Origin: Bacteroidota bacterium
GTDB lineage: Bacteria; Bacteroidota; Bacteroidia; Bacteroidales; DTGW01
Direction of reading: 5' to 3'
DNA length: 39,288 bases
NCBI GenBank assembly: GCA_029572965.1
Contig: JAKPQD010000085.1
Coordinates: forward strand, 1-39,288
Below are positions 1 through 8,100 of the stretch, piece after piece; the first letter of the stretch is position 1; each line of letters starts with the position of its first letter. Under the pieces are notes generated by a model, which made no database searches, had not been told where the DNA came from, and saw only the letters and a list, made by a program, of their open reading frames with translations. The position numbers were made by a program, and so were the translations under genes.

Positions 1-1091
1 AAGGGCGGTGCTTCAAAATATTCGCTGTATCCGGGTTTATTCAACTCATTACGAAGAATGTTATAGCGGCTTTTTAAAATATCAAATTTCTGTTTTTTAG
101 AATCTTCGTACGAAGCAGAAGTATAAACCTTATACAATAACGATTGCGAAAGGTTGCTGATATTTGAAATATTGCCACGAACAGCCCCGGCGGTTTTATT
201 TTCCAATGCTTCATACAGTTCAGCAGTTCCACCTTTGATGGCATAAGAAACAAAGCCAGCGCGGAATCCCCAAACATAATCTTCTTTGGTAGGCCCATCA
301 AGCTTTACAGCAAGAACACGTTCTGAAAGATTTGCCAATTCGACAAAAATAGATTCAGTAAAAACCTTATCTTCATACACCAAACCAAAATAAGCATCGT
401 CAATTAATACAACCACGTTTTTGCCAGCATCGGCCACTTTTTTAATTTCAGCTACAATAGACTTAATTTCTGAGGTTAAAGGTGTGTAACCCGATGGATT
501 ATTAGGAAAATTGAGCAAAAGAATCACCTTGTTGCCCTTAATCTCTTGCAATTTCTTTGAAAAATCGGCTACATTGAAACCTCCATTGGCAAACAACTCG
601 AAAGTGCTGATTTTGGCACCATAATTATTTTCAAAAATGAGGTTATAGTTTTCCCAGTAATGGTTTGAAAGCAACACTGTATCACCTTCGTCAGCAAACA
701 AATAGCCTGCCATACTTATACCATGTGTTAAGCCATTGGTAGCAATAGGGTTGCTTATAACGGTATCTTTGAGCGAAGGATTTTTGCGGTAAATAGATTC
801 TTTCCAGAATGCACGGAACTCAGGTTTGCCAAAGCTTGGAGCATAAGGAAAGATATTGGCCGCAGGCATGTTGATCAATGCATCAAATTCCGGAAGGTGC
901 ATTGATGTCCCATTGTCCTCTACAGCCTCGCCAATAGTGGCATTGATGTCTTTTCCCTTAGCTTGTGCCGATTGGGCCAATATACCTAATTTGGGGAAGA
1001 ATATATTTTTGCCGCGCTCCGAAAGCATAGCTAAAACATTTCCATTCAGCTTTTCAATAGTTTGATTGAGTGATAATGCTTGTGCATCCAT
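1..1091 (-). CDS. PLP-dependent class I/II aminotransferase (3' end cut by window)
   Basis: Translated directly from the minus strand, the frame is open from an ATG at 1091 to the window edge (363 codons). The stop lies outside the window. It has the fold-type I aminotransferase signatures in order: an NFPNNPSG motif for substrate and PLP contacts, the LIDDAYFG motif whose Asp binds the pyridine nitrogen of PLP, and a lysine/arginine block (AVKLDGPTKEDYVWGFRAG) that should carry the Schiff-base lysine and the carboxylate-binding arginine. The substrate cannot be read from these motifs; an amino-acid to 2-oxoacid transamination is expected. It starts 71 bp after the XRE-cupin regulator on the same strand, so the two are probably co-transcribed and the regulator may respond to a related amino acid. 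Family call is sure, substrate is not. Confidence 0.9.
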   Translation of the reverse strand, partial: MDAQALSLNQTIEKLNGNVLAMLSERGKNIFFPKLGILAQSAQAKGKDINATIGEAVEDNGTSMHLPEFDALINMPAANIFPYAPSFGKPEFRAFWKESIYRKNPSLKDTVISNPIATNGLTHGISMAGYLFADEGDTVLLSNHYWENYNLIFENNYGAKISTFELFANGGFNVADFSKKLQEIKGNKVILLLNFPNNPSGYTPLTSEIKSIVAEIKKVADAGKNVVVLIDDAYFGLVYEDKVFTESIFVELANLSERVLAVKLDGPTKEDYVWGFRAGFVSYAIKGGTAELYEALENKTAGAVRGNISNISNLSQSLLYKVYTSASYEDSKKQKFDILKSRYNILRNELNKPGYSEYFEAPP

Positions 1092-1162
1092 GATTTTCAA
1101 ATTATTTTTATTTGTTATTAATAAATTTCAGTTAATATCTTGATTTTATTTAAATACTGCTT

Positions 1163-1714
1163 TTATTTTATCGAAGCTATATTCCACAGAAGATAAGACT
1201 TATCAGAGGTATTATTTTTAAATTGTTTAAAATCGTGAGAAAAAAAACACATACTGGCCCGCTCGCTCAATATATATTCACGGTCCGATAATGATACCGT
1301 AATGCTTCCCTCAATAACAAAGCAATACTCCTGACCATTACGCTTATCCTCAATCAAATCATTAGATGTAGCCCCAGGCTCCATTTCAAGCATAAAAACT
1401 TCCATGGTTTGTTGGGGCCTGTGTTCTGCAAGCAGGTATAAACTTGCCCCGTAGCTATTTTTCTTAACAAATTTTCGGTCGTTCCACTCAATGGCCCGAT
1501 TGGCTGATAATGTATCATTTTCACCAATAAGTTCGCCTACCGATGTATTGAGGAAATCTGCTATATGTTTAATGGTATGAAGTGACGGAAAAGCCTTTCC
1601 ATGTTCCATTTGCGAAAGCATACTTGGCGAAATACCAGTGCTCTTGGCCAGGGTGTTTATCGTAATATCCAAATGTTCTCTTCGTTTGCGAATACGCTCT
1701 CCAAGTTTTTCCAT
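1163..1714 (-). CDS. XRE-family HTH regulator with C-terminal cupin domain
   Basis: 183 aa. Residues about 5-62 form a lambda-repressor-like HTH (LGERIRKRR..., with the recognition-helix stretch GISPSMLSQMEHGKAFPS). Residues about 105-180 form a small cupin barrel (MEPGAT...; YCFVIEGSITV). This two-domain layout is the MerR-unrelated 'XRE-cupin' family, which usually controls amino-acid, polyamine or sulfur metabolism through a ligand in the cupin. The start at 1714 is an ATG placed 7 bp below a perfect inverted repeat (1721-1737), which itself lies just downstream of a good Bacteroidetes -7 box, a layout suggesting autoregulation. The aminotransferase follows 71 bp downstream on the same strand and is the likely co-regulated target. 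Confidence 0.9.
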   Translation of the reverse strand: MEKLGERIRKRREHLDITINTLAKSTGISPSMLSQMEHGKAFPSLHTIKHIADFLNTSVGELIGENDTLSANRAIEWNDRKFVKKNSYGASLYLLAEHRPQQTMEVFMLEMEPGATSNDLIEDKRNGQEYCFVIEGSITVSLSDREYILSERASMCFFSHDFKQFKNNTSDKSYLLWNIASIK

Positions 1715-1720
1715 CCAAAA

Positions 1721-1737
1721 ATTAAGTATTACTTAAT
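1721..1737. promoter_or_regulatory. Palindromic operator candidate of the XRE-cupin gene
   Basis: ATTAAGT-ATT-ACTTAAT is a perfect 7-bp inverted repeat with a 3-nt centre. It sits between the -7 promoter box (1747-1754) and the ATG at 1714, about where transcription should start, as expected for an autoregulatory HTH dimer site. Binding is inferred from symmetry and position only. Confidence 0.5.
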
Positions 1738-1746
1738 ATTGCCCTG

Positions 1747-1777
1747 CAAAAGTAAATTATATTTAATTTTTATACAA
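1747..1777 (-). promoter_or_regulatory. Bacteroidetes-type promoter for the XRE-cupin operon
   Basis: On the minus strand TTG (1775-1777) is followed after 20 nt by TACTTTTG (1747-1754). This is a full match to the TAnnTTTG -7 consensus with the usual 19-21 nt spacing to the TTTG-like -33 box. Confidence 0.6.
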
Positions 1778-1902
1778 TATGATTAAGCCCAAATTGAGCA
1801 CTAAAAAAGCATAATCTTTCTTAAAAATTCATTTTTTATATAAAATATCGCAAAAAAAATGATTTTTTTATGCCTTGTACTTCTTTTTACCTAATTAATC
1901 AT

Positions 1903-1933
1903 AAAAAAGCCCCGACAAATTATATCATCGAGG
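1903..1933 (-). terminator. Rho-independent terminator of the LRR gene
   Basis: Minus-strand stem CCTCGA/TCGGGG (one G-U pair; arms at 1928-1933 and 1910-1915) followed by a run of six T, 23 bp downstream of the LRR stop codon. Confidence 0.6.
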
Positions 1934-1955
1934 TTTTTATAATATTTACGTACTA

Positions 1956-2843
1956 TCAGCAAACCACATTAACCCCCAACTCCTGTAGCTGTTGCACATG
2001 TGCCTTATTGACCGGATTGTCCAACACTTCCACCAGTTCAAGCTCAGTAAGTTCAAATAAAGGTGAAAGGTCGCTTATATTGTTGTTATTGAGAAATAGG
2101 CTTTTCAAATTTGATAAATTGCTCAATGCGGCAATGTCATGAATCTCGTTATCAGAAAGATTAAGTTCTTCAATATTTTGAAGAGAGCAAAGTAAATCAA
2201 TATCGGCAATCGAATTGGCAGACAAATCAAGCTTTACAACATGCTTGCAGTACTGGACTCCTTCAAGGTCGTTAATATTAGAAGCCGACAACTCAAATTC
2301 ATCAATATCTTCGAGATAATACGTTGGGTATTCAATCTCAGTATGCCCGTAATACCTGATTTTGATAGCATCGTAAAACGTCAACCCATCATTTTTCGTA
2401 TAATTTTGTTGTTGAAAAGTCGTCTTTTTCTCGTAATCATTAACAATACGAAAGCCCTCAGCCTCAGTATCCCAACCATACACAGGGCTGTAATCTATAT
2501 CCTCAAAGCTATCGAGCGATTGGGCTATTTCTTCTATCTTTTCAAGGCGCAGGATATGCGAATAATCCAACAACCTGTCAAAATCATTAGCATTGGCAAG
2601 CTTTTCAATTTCTGAAATATGAAAAGCCGCTTTATCCGGGTGATACAACATCATCAGCTTTGAAAAGCCTTTTCCTTTGTCGTCTATCTCAATGTCTATG
2701 TAATCACCTATCATTTCGGCAATCTTTTGAAGTACCGAGTATTGTTGGCTTTGATAAAGATTAATAAGCACAAGCGCTATCTTATTCAGATTGTCAACAG
2801 CATAAGCATTTACAAGCCTATCTTTTAGTGTTTTAACATCCAT
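1956..2843 (-). CDS. Leucine-rich-repeat protein with N-terminal J-domain-like HPD motif
   Basis: 295 aa, no signal peptide, so probably cytoplasmic. Residues about 180-280 hold roughly five 22-residue leucine-rich repeats of the SDS22/internalin type (for example NISDLSPLFELTELELVEVL), normally a protein-binding solenoid. Residues 60-71 read FSKLMMLYHPDK, which looks like the end of helix II and the HPD tripeptide (68-70) of a DnaJ domain, the motif that stimulates DnaK ATPase. A full J-domain is not obvious: the stretch before it is acidic and helix III is only loosely similar. Residues 72-180 are unassigned. It stands alone between two terminators. The LRR call is firm; the J-like reading is tentative. 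Confidence 0.8.
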   Translation of the reverse strand: MDVKTLKDRLVNAYAVDNLNKIALVLINLYQSQQYSVLQKIAEMIGDYIDIEIDDKGKGFSKLMMLYHPDKAAFHISEIEKLANANDFDRLLDYSHILRLEKIEEIAQSLDSFEDIDYSPVYGWDTEAEGFRIVNDYEKKTTFQQQNYTKNDGLTFYDAIKIRYYGHTEIEYPTYYLEDIDEFELSASNINDLEGVQYCKHVVKLDLSANSIADIDLLCSLQNIEELNLSDNEIHDIAALSNLSNLKSLFLNNNNISDLSPLFELTELELVEVLDNPVNKAHVQQLQELGVNVVC

Positions 2844-2864
2844 ATTTATTCTATTTTTTTAAAC

Positions 2865-2894
2865 AAAAAAATCCCGGGACCATGACAGCCCCGG
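2865..2894 (-). terminator. Rho-independent terminator of the TonB_C-like gene
   Basis: Minus-strand 5-bp GC stem CCGGG/CCCGG (arms 2890-2894 and 2874-2878) with an 11-nt loop, followed by TTTTTTT (2865-2871), 46 bp after the stop at 2941. Confidence 0.5.
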
Positions 2895-2940
2895 AACTCA
2901 ACGAACCAACACATAAACTAATTAACTACAAACCTTCAAC

Positions 2941-3396
2941 TTATCTGACTATTATTGTTACCGGTATTTGATAATGCATGCGGACAGCAAAGCCATTCAT
3001 TTTGACCGCTTCAAACACGGGAGCCTTACTTATTATGTCTGCTAACATTTTATCTATTTTGGGTTCCACCTTATTATTGAGCTCATAACGCAGAATTTTC
3101 CCTGTTTTGCTGACCCACAAATCAATATCGCAATAGTATTTGCCAGCAGTGATATTGTATTGATCTAAATGCATTTCAGCCTCTTTTCCAATGTACTGAC
3201 CAATAATTGCACCTATTTCAGCCAATTGTTTATTTACTTTTAATTCTTCTTTGCCATTGACAATCTCACTGTTGCTTACCTTCAAATCACTGTATGCCAA
3301 TAGCTCTTGAGCTTTAACATTGTACATTGCCCAAATCACTGTTATAGAAAATGCTACAATTACTTTCTTGACGACACTTACACTCACTTTTTCCAT
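2941..3396 (-). CDS. Small secreted protein with TonB C-terminal-like domain
   Basis: 151 aa. Residues 1-30 form a signal peptide (basic start, hydrophobic stretch IVAFSITVIWAMYNV, then KAQ as a likely signal peptidase I site). Residues about 85-150 resemble the TonB_C fold: a strand with SKTGKILRYEL, a helix KIDKMLADIISKAP, then FEAVKMNGFAVRMHYQIPVTI, the usual 'nG.pv....p..' ending. It lacks the proline-rich periplasmic spacer and any membrane anchor of a real TonB, so it is more likely a stand-alone periplasmic member of this Bacteroidetes family than an energy transducer. Function unknown. It has its own promoter and terminator. Confidence 0.65.
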   Translation of the reverse strand: MEKVSVSVVKKVIVAFSITVIWAMYNVKAQELLAYSDLKVSNSEIVNGKEELKVNKQLAEIGAIIGQYIGKEAEMHLDQYNITAGKYYCDIDLWVSKTGKILRYELNNKVEPKIDKMLADIISKAPVFEAVKMNGFAVRMHYQIPVTIIVR

Positions 3397-3427
3397 GGTT
3401 TAAAATTTTTATTTTTAAATGATGGAA

Positions 3428-3460
3428 CAAAGGTAGTTTTGATTGTAAAGCATTGACAAC
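3428..3460 (-). promoter_or_regulatory. Promoter of the TonB_C-like gene
   Basis: Minus strand GTTG (3457-3460), 21-nt spacer, then TACCTTTG (3428-3435), a full match to the Bacteroidetes TAnnTTTG box, 32 nt above the ATG at 3396. Confidence 0.5.
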
Positions 3461-3532
3461 TATTATATTACGAACGCCAGATAAGAAGAATTGAATGCCT
3501 GTTTTTATATTTTAAAGAACTTTATAAAGTAT

Positions 3533-3873
3533 CATTGTTGTCCGGTAAAAACAGGTCGCCGCTATGCGGCTTAGAAACATTTGGTGTATTTGGTTATCCT
3601 ACAAACAGTTCGCAGCTACGCTGCTATTATTTAGAGGTTGTGTAAAAAGGTCAAATTTGTTCATTTTTCGACTCCGCTCAAAATGACAAATTGCTGATTA
3701 TCAATCGTCAGGCTGAGCGAAGTCGAAGCCTTTTCAGACTTTTTACACACCCTCATCCTGTTTGTAGTATAATTAAACATCGTTAAAATTTAGCCCCAGC
3801 GGGGCGACCAATTTCTAATCAACGATATTACCAGTATTTATAAGTATCTATTTTATTTTACCGGACAACAGTG
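3533..3873 (+). mobile_element. Foldback MITE, copy A (with nested insertion)
   Basis: 341 bp without a coding frame. The ends are 18-bp inverted repeats, CATTGTTGTCCGGTAAAA (3533-3550) and the reverse complement of 3856-3873, with 17 of 18 matching. A perfect 9-bp direct repeat ATAAAGTAT flanks it (3524-3532 and 3874-3882) and is a clear target-site duplication. Inside are mini-hairpins with 5-bp stems and 3-nt loops (3558-3570, 3612-3624, 3793-3805) and two nested complementary segments (3571-3585 with 3807-3818; 3600-3608 with 3758-3766). The rest of the sequence matches copy B at 38857-39087 closely, except that 3633-3755 replaces 15 bp of copy B. It needs a transposase in trans; the 9-bp duplication would fit an IS4-like family, which is inference. 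Confidence 0.88.
3634..3754. mobile_element. Small palindromic element nested in MITE copy A
   Basis: 121 bp absent from copy B. Its ends are imperfect inverted repeats GAGGTTGTGTAAAAAGGTC (3634-3652) and the reverse complement of 3737-3754. Inside, a second pair of 21-bp inverted arms (3667-3687 and 3707-3727; core TCGACTYCGCTCA) forms a hairpin. The TGTGTAAAA termini recall IS256-type ends. No target-site duplication is visible and the third mini-hairpin of the MITE is missing, so it replaced rather than simply interrupted the host sequence. Non-coding. Confidence 0.6.
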
Positions 3874-3913
3874 ATAAAGTATTAGAAATTAAAAAGCTCT
3901 GCGGTTGCTAATG

Positions 3914-4678
3914 TTATTTCTCTCCGTCAAGCCACCGCTTAAATTCAGCCACTTTATCAAGGCTTACATACAAGTCCTCCTGACAAGGCGGATTGAGGTC
4001 TATTTTCAACCTGCTTTTGGGAAATACATGCACATTGGCAATGGCTTTATGATTTATAAGGTATTGACGGTTGACCCTGAAAAAATCCTTTGGATTAAGC
4101 TCATTGTAAAGTTTGTCGAGGCTCAAGTCTAATGAATACTGGTTTTTGCTGTTCATCACCACGAAAGTAATGCCACTGGTGGAAAAGAAGTAGGCAATAT
4201 CCTTCACCTCAATAGTCTTGAGCTTCTCCCCTACTGATACCGAGTATCTTTCGCGATATTCCTTGTTGTTGCCTTGCATAAGTTTATACAGCCCTGTCAA
4301 ATCAAGCTGGGCAGATTGAGTACCAGTCCACTCCCTGTATTTGGCAATGGCTTTGCCCAAATCGTCCTGCACAATAGGCTTGAGCAGATAGTCTATGCTT
4401 TTGTGCTTAAAAGCTTTGATGGCATATTCGTCAAAAGCAGTAGTGAAAATTATAGGCACATTGACTTTTACCTGATCAAAAATCTCAAAGCTGATGCCAT
4501 CTTCCAAATGGATGTCAAGGAAAATGAGGTCAGGATGGCTGTTTGTTTTAAGCCATGCTACAGAATCTTCGACAGATTCGAGCTTTGCCATTACTTCAAT
4601 CTGGGGATCAATAGTTTTAATCATCGATTCCAAACGACGAGCGGCTAATTCTTCGTCTTCAATAATGATTGTTTTCAT
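3914..4678 (-). CDS. LytTR-family response regulator
   Basis: 254 aa. Residues 1-115 are a CheY-like receiver with the acidic pocket E7-D8-E9, phospho-acceptor D55 (LIFLDIHLED), T80 and K100 (DYLLKPI). Residues about 150-252 are a LytTR DNA-binding domain, seen from SVGEKLKTIEVKDIAYFFS, FFRVNRQYLINHKAI and the closing SRLKIDLN and VSLDKVAEFKRWL segments. It should be phosphorylated by the LytS-type kinase encoded at 5160-9107 and bind direct repeats in promoters. It is the last gene of that operon, 21 bp after the receiver-only paralogue, with which it shares strongly similar receiver sequence. Confidence 0.95.
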   Translation of the reverse strand: MKTIIIEDEELAARRLESMIKTIDPQIEVMAKLESVEDSVAWLKTNSHPDLIFLDIHLEDGISFEIFDQVKVNVPIIFTTAFDEYAIKAFKHKSIDYLLKPIVQDDLGKAIAKYREWTGTQSAQLDLTGLYKLMQGNNKEYRERYSVSVGEKLKTIEVKDIAYFFSTSGITFVVMNSKNQYSLDLSLDKLYNELNPKDFFRVNRQYLINHKAIANVHVFPKSRLKIDLNPPCQEDLYVSLDKVAEFKRWLDGEK

Positions 4679-4699
4679 TGGTTATTAGGTTTAAAAAGA

Positions 4700-5110
4700 T
4701 TACTTGGTATTAAATAAATCGTTGAAATATTGGGCATCAATAATTCTCTGCGGAAAATCGCCTGACGAATATTTGTCCAGCATTTTGTTAAGTTCATCCT
4801 GGACAATAGGTTTGTGCAAATAGTCAATCCCTTTAGTGACAAAGGCTTTAACGGCCAACTCATCTGTAGCTGTAGTAAACACAATAGGGCATGTTACGGT
4901 TACTTTATTAAAAATGGCAAAACTAAGGTCGTCTTCAAGGTGTATATCCAGAAAAATAAGGTCAGGATGGGTATTTTGGCTAAACCATTCGATGGAATCC
5001 TGTACTGACTCAAGCCAGGCAACAATTTGAAATTGTGGATTATAGTCTTTAACCAGGTTTTCCAACCTGCGTGCTGCAAATGCTTCATCTTCAATGATAA
5101 CAATTTTCAT
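4700..5110 (-). CDS. Receiver-only response regulator, paralogue of the LytTR regulator
   Basis: 136 aa. Residues 1-115 are a complete receiver (E7-D8-E9, D55, T80, K100; LIFLDIHLED and DYLHKPIVQDEL), nearly the same sequence as the downstream LytTR regulator. After residue 115 only a short tail remains (DKYSSGDFPQRIIDAQYFNDLFNTK), which lines up with the linker of the paralogue and then stops before the LytTR domain. It looks like a duplicated LytTR regulator that lost its output domain; all phosphotransfer residues are kept, so it could act as a phosphate sink or competitor for the kinase. It lies 49 bp after the kinase gene and 21 bp before the full regulator. Confidence 0.9.
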   Translation of the reverse strand: MKIVIIEDEAFAARRLENLVKDYNPQFQIVAWLESVQDSIEWFSQNTHPDLIFLDIHLEDDLSFAIFNKVTVTCPIVFTTATDELAVKAFVTKGIDYLHKPIVQDELNKMLDKYSSGDFPQRIIDAQYFNDLFNTK

Positions 5111-5159
5111 TTTTTTGTATTTTGTAACTTATTATTTAAAACTATCCGATTTTCAAGGG

Positions 5160-8100
5160 TTATAATATCTGTTCCGTTTTTTTCAATGGTATTTTGGCTA
5201 TAAAATGGGTTTCTGTTTTTTCAAACTGAGGAGCTGGTAATTCCAACAGTTCATAGCGATGGGCAATATTTTTCAATCCTACACCTGTAGAGGCCATGTG
5301 CGATTCACGTTCCTGCAAGTTATTTATAATATTGAGCATCTGTTGCGCATCAGCAAAAATTTGTATCACCAGCGGGGCTTTCTTGGACATGGTATTGTGC
5401 TTTATAGCATTTTCGATAATCAGCTGAAGTGCCAATGGCAATATCAGGTATGCTTTGCAGTCCATCTCTATGTTTATTTCCACCTTGATTTTGTCCATAA
5501 ACCTGATGTTGAGCAAAAACAGGTAAGCATCTAAAAAGTCAAGCTCTGTCTGCAAACTAACCAGGTCGTTGTCTTTATTTTCAAGCACATAGCGATATAC
5601 CTTTGAGAGATGCTCGGTAAACTTCTCTGCCAGGTCAGGTTCGAGCTTGATAAGCGAAGTTAGCACGTTCAGACTGTTGAACAGGAAGTGCGGGTTCACC
5701 TGCTGGCGTAAAACCTCAAACTGCGATTGCAGGTTCTCCTTTTGAAGCCTGATAAGCTGGGTATTGGCCTCGGTAAGCTTTTTAACCGCCTCATTTACCT
5801 GTATTTCAAGGTTTTGGTTCAGCTCCTGCAACTTTTCTTTTGTGATCCGCAGCTCTTCCTCATTTCTCCTGCGTTCTGTAATATCTGTACCCACGCTAAA
5901 CATATCCGTTACTTCCCCGTCCAAATTCTTTATTGCAGTGTTATTCCACGAAATCCATACCTTTTCACCATTCTTACAAGTATTTTCATTCATGTTGTGG
6001 GCATATTTTTCGGGCGTTTTAAATACATCTTCCATCAACTGCTTCAAATCCCTTCCGGTATATTGTTCTGATGGCGATACTATTGTCCCAACAATAGGTT
6101 TCCCAATGATTTCTTCTTTTTGATACCCAAAAAATTTAAGCCCGTATTCATTCAAAAATGTAATTTCAAATTTGTTGTTCCATTTGAGGATGATGCTATT
6201 GGTGGTTTCGACCAATTCGCGGTATTTTTCTTCGCTTTCGGCAAGGGCCTTTTGATTTTGCTCACGCTCAGTTATATCTCTTGAAGTTACAATCTGGATG
6301 CCTTTTCCGTTAAGTACGGTAAAACCTGCACTTAATTCAACAGGAATAACAGACCCGTCTTTTCTCTTGTGATAGCGTAAAGGCACTAAAGTTTCTTTGT
6401 TATTTGTAGCTGTTTTGGTCCTTTCGGGCTCAGCAGAGACATCGGTATTTTTCATTTTCAAAAATTCCTCTTTGCTATACCCGTAAATACGAGTCGCAGC
6501 AGGGTTGGTATCCAGAATATCGCCTGTTTCAACATCTATCATGAATATAGCATCAGATTCGGCTTCAAACAGCAGCCTATACTTTTCTTCATTTTCCTGA
6601 ATGGCCAATTGCAATCGTTTACTTTCGGTAATATCATGCGAAGTGAAAAAACTGGCCCATTCACCCTGGTATTGGATCAAGGTTGATGTTGTTTCGCATT
6701 CTCTTATCTGGCCATCTTTTGTTAAAAAAAGGAATATTTCATTAATAGTCGAAAAATCAAGCTCATTTCTTCTCTTGGCAATGGCAAAAGCTTTTTCATG
6801 CTCGCTTGGGTGCAAAGTGGCCACTGATGGCATATTGTACAATTCTTCCCTTGTATAGCCAAGCATTTTGCAATAAGTATCATTGACAAATAAAAATTTA
6901 TTGTCCCGGATGATAGTAATGCAATCCTGCGAATTTTCAACCAACGTCTTATATTTAGCCTCGCTTTCATGAATGGCTTGCTCCATCTTCAACCTCTCGG
7001 TAATATCGCGCGTAATAACCAGAAATGCAGGCCTATTCTTATAATCGATAACCGTAACATGAAGCTCGACAGATTTTTTCTTTCCAGATTTGGCTATAGC
7101 ATTCCACCTGGTATATCTGGTAAACTTCTCCCCGCTTTCAATCCTGCGGAACATATCGTTCATATCGTCCATATCTTCGGCGCTGACTGCCTGCATAACC
7201 GGCATACCCAATACTTCATCCATAGAATATTCAAGGATATCACAAAAAGCTTTGTTGGCAAAAATCAAATTTCGGTCCTGAGTTATAGTGATTCCGTCTA
7301 TGGCCTGTTCTACAACATTTCTATACTGTAGTTCGCTTTCGCGTAAAGCTTGTTGCAATTTTTCACGTTCGGTGATATCCCGCAATGTAACTAAAGAAGA
7401 GTTTTTGCCTTTTATAACTACGGTGCTTGAGTTCATTTCGGCTATAAAACGGCTGCCATCTTTACGAACAAATGTTGCAGTATAGGTTTGCGCTTTAACC
7501 TCGCCATTTATTCGTTTAGCGTGATACTCCATTACCCGTTCTTTGTCTTCTGGAGCAATGATGCTGGTTGGCTCAATATTCATTAATTCTTCATGGGTAT
7601 AACCCATGAGGTTCAGGAAAACGTCATTTACATAAATAAATTTATAATCCTGTGTCAGCACAACGCTATCAAGAGTATTCTCGATAAGTGAACGGTAAAG
7701 TGCTTCACTTTCAATCAAATCAAGCTCCATCTGCTTTTGGTCAGTCACATCTTGCTGAATAACAATATACCCGTCAACATTTCCAGCTTCGTCGTTATAT
7801 GGCGAGGCAATGGTGTTTGCCCAATACATGCGGCCGGTCTTATGCCTCGAGTATAGTTCGCCCTGCCACGATTCACCCCTTAACAGCGCCTCAGCTATGA
7901 ATTTCCTTGATGCTGGAATTTCTCCGTTATAAATGGTTTCATTTATATGCTTATGCAGCAAATCTTCAACCGTATAACCAGATTGTTTGGCAAATTCAGC
8001 ATTGACATATTCAAAATGCATGTTATTATCAATAATATAAGCGGCAACAGGAACCTGATCAAGCACCAACCTGAACTTCTTTAGGTTATATTCTGCCATT

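Noticed and set aside
3533-3873. Copy A as a degraded IS with a transposase remnant
   Set aside because: No frame in any direction encodes a transposase-like stretch, and copy B of only 231 bp has the same structure, so it is a non-autonomous element.
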